Part shown: positions 61,201-64,000 of the stretch, piece after piece
Position numbering within the stretch: the stretch's first letter is position 1
Layout of the letters: each line of letters begins with the position of its first letter
Assembly (NCBI GenBank): GCA_020853395.1
Contig: JADYYY010000017.1
Coordinates: forward strand, 1-64,000
Source of the DNA: Acidobacteriota bacterium
GTDB lineage: Bacteria; Acidobacteriota; Vicinamibacteria; Vicinamibacterales; SCN-69-37
Reading direction: 5' to 3'
DNA length: 64,000 nucleotides
Made by a program: the position numbers and the translations under genes
Notes under the pieces: model-generated
What the model was told of the DNA's origin: nothing
Seen by the model: only the letters and a program-made list of their open reading frames with translations
The model's database searches: none

Positions 61201-61355
61201 TTGGTGATCATCGGCTCGGACGCGAAGAGCTTGGCCTCGAGCCCCGGGGCGACCTTGAGGGCGCTCAACGTCTTGTCGGCGCTCTGCTGGCCGCGGACGC
61301 CCACGCCCACGCTGACCGCCATCAGGAACAGGAAGTAAGGGACGACTCGCTTCAT
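58239..61355 (-). CDS. Exported beta-propeller, HEAT and cytochrome-c protein (PVC-type dehydrogenase-like)
   Basis: A 1038-residue exported protein. Signal peptide ~1-23. A beta-propeller (~30-390) resembles membrane-bound dehydrogenase propellers (PTDMTIDERGRVWVLEGQNY, GNVWQTDNDDDGNAQTRLMYN). HEAT-like helical repeats (~400-840) follow. A C-terminal cytochrome c domain holds one heme site C917-A-A-C-H921, with a candidate Met ligand in ISPMPEGLLS near the end. These proteins are frequent in Planctomycetes, Verrucomicrobia and Acidobacteriota and probably oxidise sugars or similar compounds. GGAG precedes the start at 61355, and TAGGAT near 61410 may be its -10. Confidence 0.9.
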   Translation of the reverse strand: MKRVVPYFLFLMAVSVGVGVRGQQSADKTLSALKVAPGLEAKLFASEPMITNPTDMTIDERGRVWVLEGQNYRRKARNLPDLRPEGDRIVILEDTNQDGTADNAKVFDQSPDIRVPLGIAVLGDKVYVSQSPDIIVYTKDKDDKILSKEVLLTGFAGIDHDHGLHAVVFGPDGKYYFNQGNTGMDVTDRSGRHVQTQGTGANTRPTPGYYEGVVMRMNPDGTNLEVLGQNFRNPYEVAVDSFGNVWQTDNDDDGNAQTRLMYNMEGGNYGFRGPLNRTWTEDRSTHWHQELPGVAPNVYRIGAGSPCGLLVYEGTLLPSKYRHQLFHADAGPRRLAMYPTDVVGAGFVAGVEEVLTGGDDTWMRPSDVAVAPDGAVFVADWYDPGVGGHQMGDPEGKMGRVYRLAPTGNKPAVPALNLSTPAGLREAFSSPNQSRFYLAYQAIKSQGQGAVSLLQSLWKQNDPVVKARALWLLGSLGPAGNGALKEALSHREPRFRVLALRVAHANGADMLAFSKPVLRDPSPAVRREVALMLRDASPSLMLPPYAYPEQVTPSKEWLDAMVELAGQFDGTDRWYLEAFNIAARGREDALYARLTQQYPGKTAAQFGQLVWGMRPKTAVPDLIATMNSTSAPVADRQAAIDTLGQMQWPEAARAIESFIVAANSPAPLAERAFAAYSHQLFSWWMDARKAPAFASVVRKGLTLPGAQATAVTLADPALDQQFLPDLMALAKSDAAAPARAAAVEAIAGTKDPKYVADLKSLADSGPAPVRSAAIRVISTLNAAAEVSWAQQLIQSDAPNEVRTEALRLLAKTVPGLNAILDLAEAGKLPTELTALARNLTNYATPPPASGRALGPAQLRTARTTMPSDPAYVAVRQRAAKVIPLPASGVVPTAFELDLSYAGRPAEGRKVYENEAGCAACHNLGSGPEKIGPDLSHIGSKYGKQAMLDSIINPSDAIGVEYQTVTITLKNGEQLTGIVKGETADTVSLQVGAEAPRQLRAADIASRQAVRISPMPEGLLSGLSHQQIADLLEFLNSMK

Positions 61356-61415
61356 AGAGATCTCCGCCGGTCTGCCGGCTCCAATACGCAAGGAAGAGCG
61401 GTGTAACATCCTACT

Positions 61416-61528
61416 CCGAACATCGGATCATCGGGGTATCGGGTCATCGGGACATCGGCATCGGAGCATCGGGCCCATCGGAACACCGGCCCGATCGAGC
61501 ATCGGGCCATCGAGATTGAGGTCCGATG
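61416..61528. repeat. Octamer repeat locus 4
   Basis: About a dozen degenerate CATCGGNN units, mostly the reverse-complement form of the CCGATG octamer, between the divergent propeller and NIPSNAP-like genes. The last unit (GTCCGATGAC) is in the forward form. Confidence 0.8.
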
Positions 61529-61571
61529 ACATGCCGATCTCCCGCGCGGCCACGCCTGATCGGAGTGTCCA

Positions 61572-62389
61572 ATGCGTCTCCAAGTTCTGCTCCTGACGAC
61601 CGCCGCCCTCATCGCCGCGTTTGCGGTGCCGGCCGCGGCTCAAACGTTGAAGCTCGGCGAAGTCATGGTGTTTCTCACGCCCGACCTCAAACCCGAGGCG
61701 GACCTCGCGGCCTTCGAGCGGCAGGTCACGACCGAGCTTGCGCCCGCCTGGGCGAAGGCGGCGCCGGGCATGTCGCTGCACCTCGTCAAGAAGGATCGCG
61801 GGCCGCGCCAGGGTCAGTACCTGCTGGTCTGGATCACCGACACGATCGCGCGGCACAAGAGCTACGAAGCCGCGTCGGGCGACGTCCCGTTCCGCGCCGC
61901 CGTCATGAGCCAGGCCGGCGATCCGCGCACGGCGCTCGCAGCGTATTCAAAGGGGCCTGGCACCTACAACGAGTACCACCTCGTGCATCCCGAGAACATC
62001 GGCGCCCCGCTGCCTTCCGTCGACGTCCTCGGTAATCACCACATCAAGGTGCGCCCGAGCGCGTGGCAGCGTTCGACACGTTCATCGGCGCGAAGCTCCA
62101 CCCGGCGGTGGGCAACCTGCAGCCGGACCTCCGCCTGCTCTACTACAAGCCGGTCCGAGGCGCCTCGCCCTCCGACTACATCACCGTCATCGCGCTCACG
62201 AAGGCGTCGCGCGACAAGTACTGGCCGAAGGGCGCGGACTCGGACGTCCTCAAGTCGACGTTCACCCCGCCCGTGAGGGCGCTGGCGACCGAGCTGGAAA
62301 CCTACCTCGTGCCCGGCACGTGGGGCACCGGCATGACGGCCGCCGTCTACGAAGCGAAGGAATGGGGGGACTGGACGGTGCTCAATTAG
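61572..62389 (+). pseudogene. Exported NIPSNAP-like protein gene, frameshifted
   Basis: A signal peptide (~1-23) and a domain of ~140 residues (LKLGEVMVFLTPDLKPEADL, ending near HHIKVRP) run in one frame, and the remaining ~105 residues (FDTFIGAKLHPAVGNLQPDL to WGDWTVLN) continue in another. The switch is at about 62050-62065. Adding one base near CGCCCGAGCGC restores a continuous reading of about 271 residues (VRPERVAAFDTF). GGAG lies 7 nt before the ATG. The intact product would be a secreted protein of unknown role, loosely like NIPSNAP. It may be a true mutation or an assembly error. Confidence 0.75.
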
Positions 62390-62435
62390 CGCGCTCCCAA
62401 GAGCTTCCGGCCGCCCGATGCGATAATCCACGGCC

Positions 62436-63431
62436 ATGCACGTCGTCATCACCGGGGGCGCGGGGTTTCTGGGACAGCGGCTGGCGAAGGCGCTGCTCGA
62501 GCGCGGCACGCTGCGCGGCGCACGAGGTGGGCAGGAACGCATCGAGCAACTGACGCTCGTCGACGTCGGCACGAGCCCGCTGAGCGATCCGCGGATCCGC
62601 CACGTGGCCGGCGACCTCGCCGATCCGGCGACGCTCGACCGCGTGATCGACCGCGACACGACGTCGATCTTTCATCTGGCGGCCGTCGTCAGCGGGCAGG
62701 CCGAAGCCGATCTCGATCTCGGGTTGCGGGTGAATCTCGATGCGTCGCGGCGTCTGTTCGATCGCTGCGGCCTGCTCGGTCATCGACCGCGGCTCGTGTT
62801 CACGAGCTCGGTCGCCGTCTACGGTGGGGCACTGGCCGAAGGCGCCAGCGAGGCCACGGCTCCCAACCCTCAGACGTCGTACGGCACGCAGAAGGCGATG
62901 GCGGAGCTGCTGCTCGACGACTACTCGCGACGCGGTCTGGTCGATGGTCGCTCGCTGCGGCTGCCGACGATCGTGGTGCGGCCCGGCAAGCCGAACGCCG
63001 CGGCCTCGAGCTTCGCGAGCGGCATCATCCGCGAGCCTCTGAACGGCCAGCCGTCGGTCTGCCCGGTGCCGCCCGAGACGGTGATGTGGGTGCTCTCGCC
63101 GCCGACGGTCGTCGACGCCTTCATCCACGCGCACGAGCTGGCGGCCGAGGCGTTCGGCACGAGCCGCATCGTGAACGTGCCGGGCCTGTCGGTGTCGGTG
63201 CGGGAGATGGCCGACGCGCTCGAGCGCGTGGCCGGCCGCGAGGTCGGGCAGCGTGTCGAGTGGAAGGAGGATCCGGCGATCTGCCGGATCGCCGCGACCT
63301 GGCCCGGCACGCTGAACGCCTCGCGCGCCCTCGGCCTCGGATTCCGCGCCGACTCGGACTTCGACGACATCATCCGGCAGTACATGCGGGATGAGCTGGG
63401 AGCGCCCCGCGCCGAGGCGACGAGCCGGTGA
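62436..63431 (+). CDS. denD: D-erythronate dehydrogenase-like SDR
   Basis: A 331-residue extended short-chain dehydrogenase. GGAGFLG (7-13) binds NAD, VFTSSVAVYG carries the catalytic Ser, and Tyr149-x3-Lys153 (YGTQK) is the active pair. The FHLAAVVSGQAEADLDLG stretch and the YxxxKAMAELLLDDY segment are strong DenD features. DenD oxidises D-erythronate at C2 in four-carbon acid sugar catabolism; its usual partners (DenK/OtnK, OtnC) are not in the window. The ATG is 8 nt after GATAAT, and no Shine-Dalgarno is seen. Confidence 0.88.
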   Translation: MHVVITGGAGFLGQRLAKALLERGTLRGARGGQERIEQLTLVDVGTSPLSDPRIRHVAGDLADPATLDRVIDRDTTSIFHLAAVVSGQAEADLDLGLRVNLDASRRLFDRCGLLGHRPRLVFTSSVAVYGGALAEGASEATAPNPQTSYGTQKAMAELLLDDYSRRGLVDGRSLRLPTIVVRPGKPNAAASSFASGIIREPLNGQPSVCPVPPETVMWVLSPPTVVDAFIHAHELAAEAFGTSRIVNVPGLSVSVREMADALERVAGREVGQRVEWKEDPAICRIAATWPGTLNASRALGLGFRADSDFDDIIRQYMRDELGAPRAEATSR

Positions 63432-63499
63432 TGCGCGGCGCGTCACGTCGCCGCGCGATCGTGCGATCGTGTGCCTGCCGCCCGTGACCGCGCGCCACG

Positions 63500-64000
63500 T
63501 CAGAAGAGGCTGCCGATCGCGTCCCTGACCACGAAGAACGAGAACACCGCGTAGAAGACCACGCACAGCACGAGCCCGGCTTCGCGCCAGCCCGACGCCC
63601 GCACGGCCTTCGGCAGGAACCGGCGGTTGACGATCAGGATCTGCGTGCCGGCGATGACCATCACCAGGCCCGCCATGTTCGCCAGCAGCTTGAACATCTG
63701 GAACGGCGACGCCGACCGCAGCGCGACCATGCCCCAGACCGAGAAGGCCAGGAGCACGCCGTAGTAGATCGCGCGAATGCCCAGCGCGACTGTCGGGCGC
63801 GCCCGCTCGCCATCCACGTCGCGTCCGTCACCGCGCGGACGAGGATGTCGGTGTTCCCGAGCTGCGTCTTGAAGAGGATCCAGAATCCATTGAAGAGCGT
63901 GAGGAACCAGAAGCCCGGCCAGATCCTCGCCAGGTACTCCGCCTGATACGCGCCCGCCGCCAGCCCCTGCAAATCGGTACCTTGCGGCACGATCGCGGTC
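63500..64000 (-). pseudogene. Nramp-like divalent-metal transporter, 3' part, frameshifted
   Basis: The 3' end of a gene entering from the right edge. One frame encodes a membrane segment (YLARIWPGFWFLTLFNGFW and TQLGNTDILVRAVTD) up to about 63820; the last part (PTVALGIRAIYYGVLLAFSV, LLANMAGLVMVIAGTQIL and a final helix) is in the frame starting with the GTG at 63817. A one-base deletion near 63810-63825 explains the break. The joined sequence resembles the C-terminal helices of Nramp-family transporters. The upstream half lies outside the window. Confidence 0.7.

Overview
The window is GC-rich, densely packed DNA that looks chromosomal and comes from a Gram-negative bacterium. The gene content points to an Acidobacteriota lineage, probably near Vicinamibacterales. 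The clues are an Oar-like TonB-dependent receptor with a carboxypeptidase-regulatory N-terminus, a VWFA-related protein of the acidobacterial type, many small secreted proteins (DUF1080, NIPSNAP, DUF411), Tat-exported sugar isomerase/epimerase paralogues, two exported D-aminoacylases and an LPxTA/sortase pair. This placement is inferred from gene content. I saw no rRNA, tRNA, IS element, prophage or CRISPR array.

Layout. 1-3.3 kb: 5' part of a cytoplasmic poly-HAMP sensor kinase, a divergent winged-helix regulator with two small membrane proteins, and a lone response regulator. 3.4-7.5 kb: two head-to-head FAD oxidoreductases, one carrying a Rieske domain, and a class V aminotransferase. 7.6-12.7 kb: Oar-like receptor with a clear sigma70 promoter, ZIP transporter, small membrane protein, GAF-SpoIIE phosphatase. 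12.8-22.6 kb: DUF1080 protein, Omp85 (TamA-like) and TamB overlapping by one base, two small proteins, an AsmA-like protein. 22.7-28.1 kb: a tightly coupled minus-strand set (AGE epimerase, sodium symporter, ThpR, PIG-V-like transferase) and DUF411. 28.3-33.4 kb: NAD-dependent formate dehydrogenase operon fdsG-B-A-D without fdsC. 33.5-43.4 kb: minus-strand genes for a glycosyltransferase, NagA-like deacetylase, D-aminoacylase, twin Tat isomerases, a PQQ dehydrogenase and an esterase. 43.5-49.3 kb: exported methyltransferase, PYROXD2-like oxidoreductase, then the LPxTA protein, VWA protein and sortase. 49.3-64 kb: second D-aminoacylase, beta-helix protein, DUF305, DUF3105, amino-acid permease, gamma-glutamyltransferase, NIPSNAP, a large cytochrome-c/beta-propeller protein, a frameshifted NIPSNAP-like gene, DenD and a frameshifted Nramp-like transporter running off the right edge.

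How it works together. Much of the window suits a heterotroph that takes up and breaks down sugars, amino sugars, peptides and D-amino acids at the cell surface (TonB receptor, symporter, epimerase, NagA, D-aminoacylases, Ggt, PQQ and cytochrome-c proteins) and also oxidises formate to NADH. TamA/TamB, the AsmA-like protein and the sortase group serve envelope assembly.

Non-coding structure is notable. A degenerate CCGATGNN octamer repeat sits at four intergenic sites, three of them between divergent genes. A 66-bp tandem repeat lies upstream of a duplicated gene whose hairpin leader is also duplicated. A run of start codons sits 6-9 nt after a TANNNT-type box with no Shine-Dalgarno, suggesting frequent leaderless transcription. 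Two single-base frameshifts lie within the last 2 kb.
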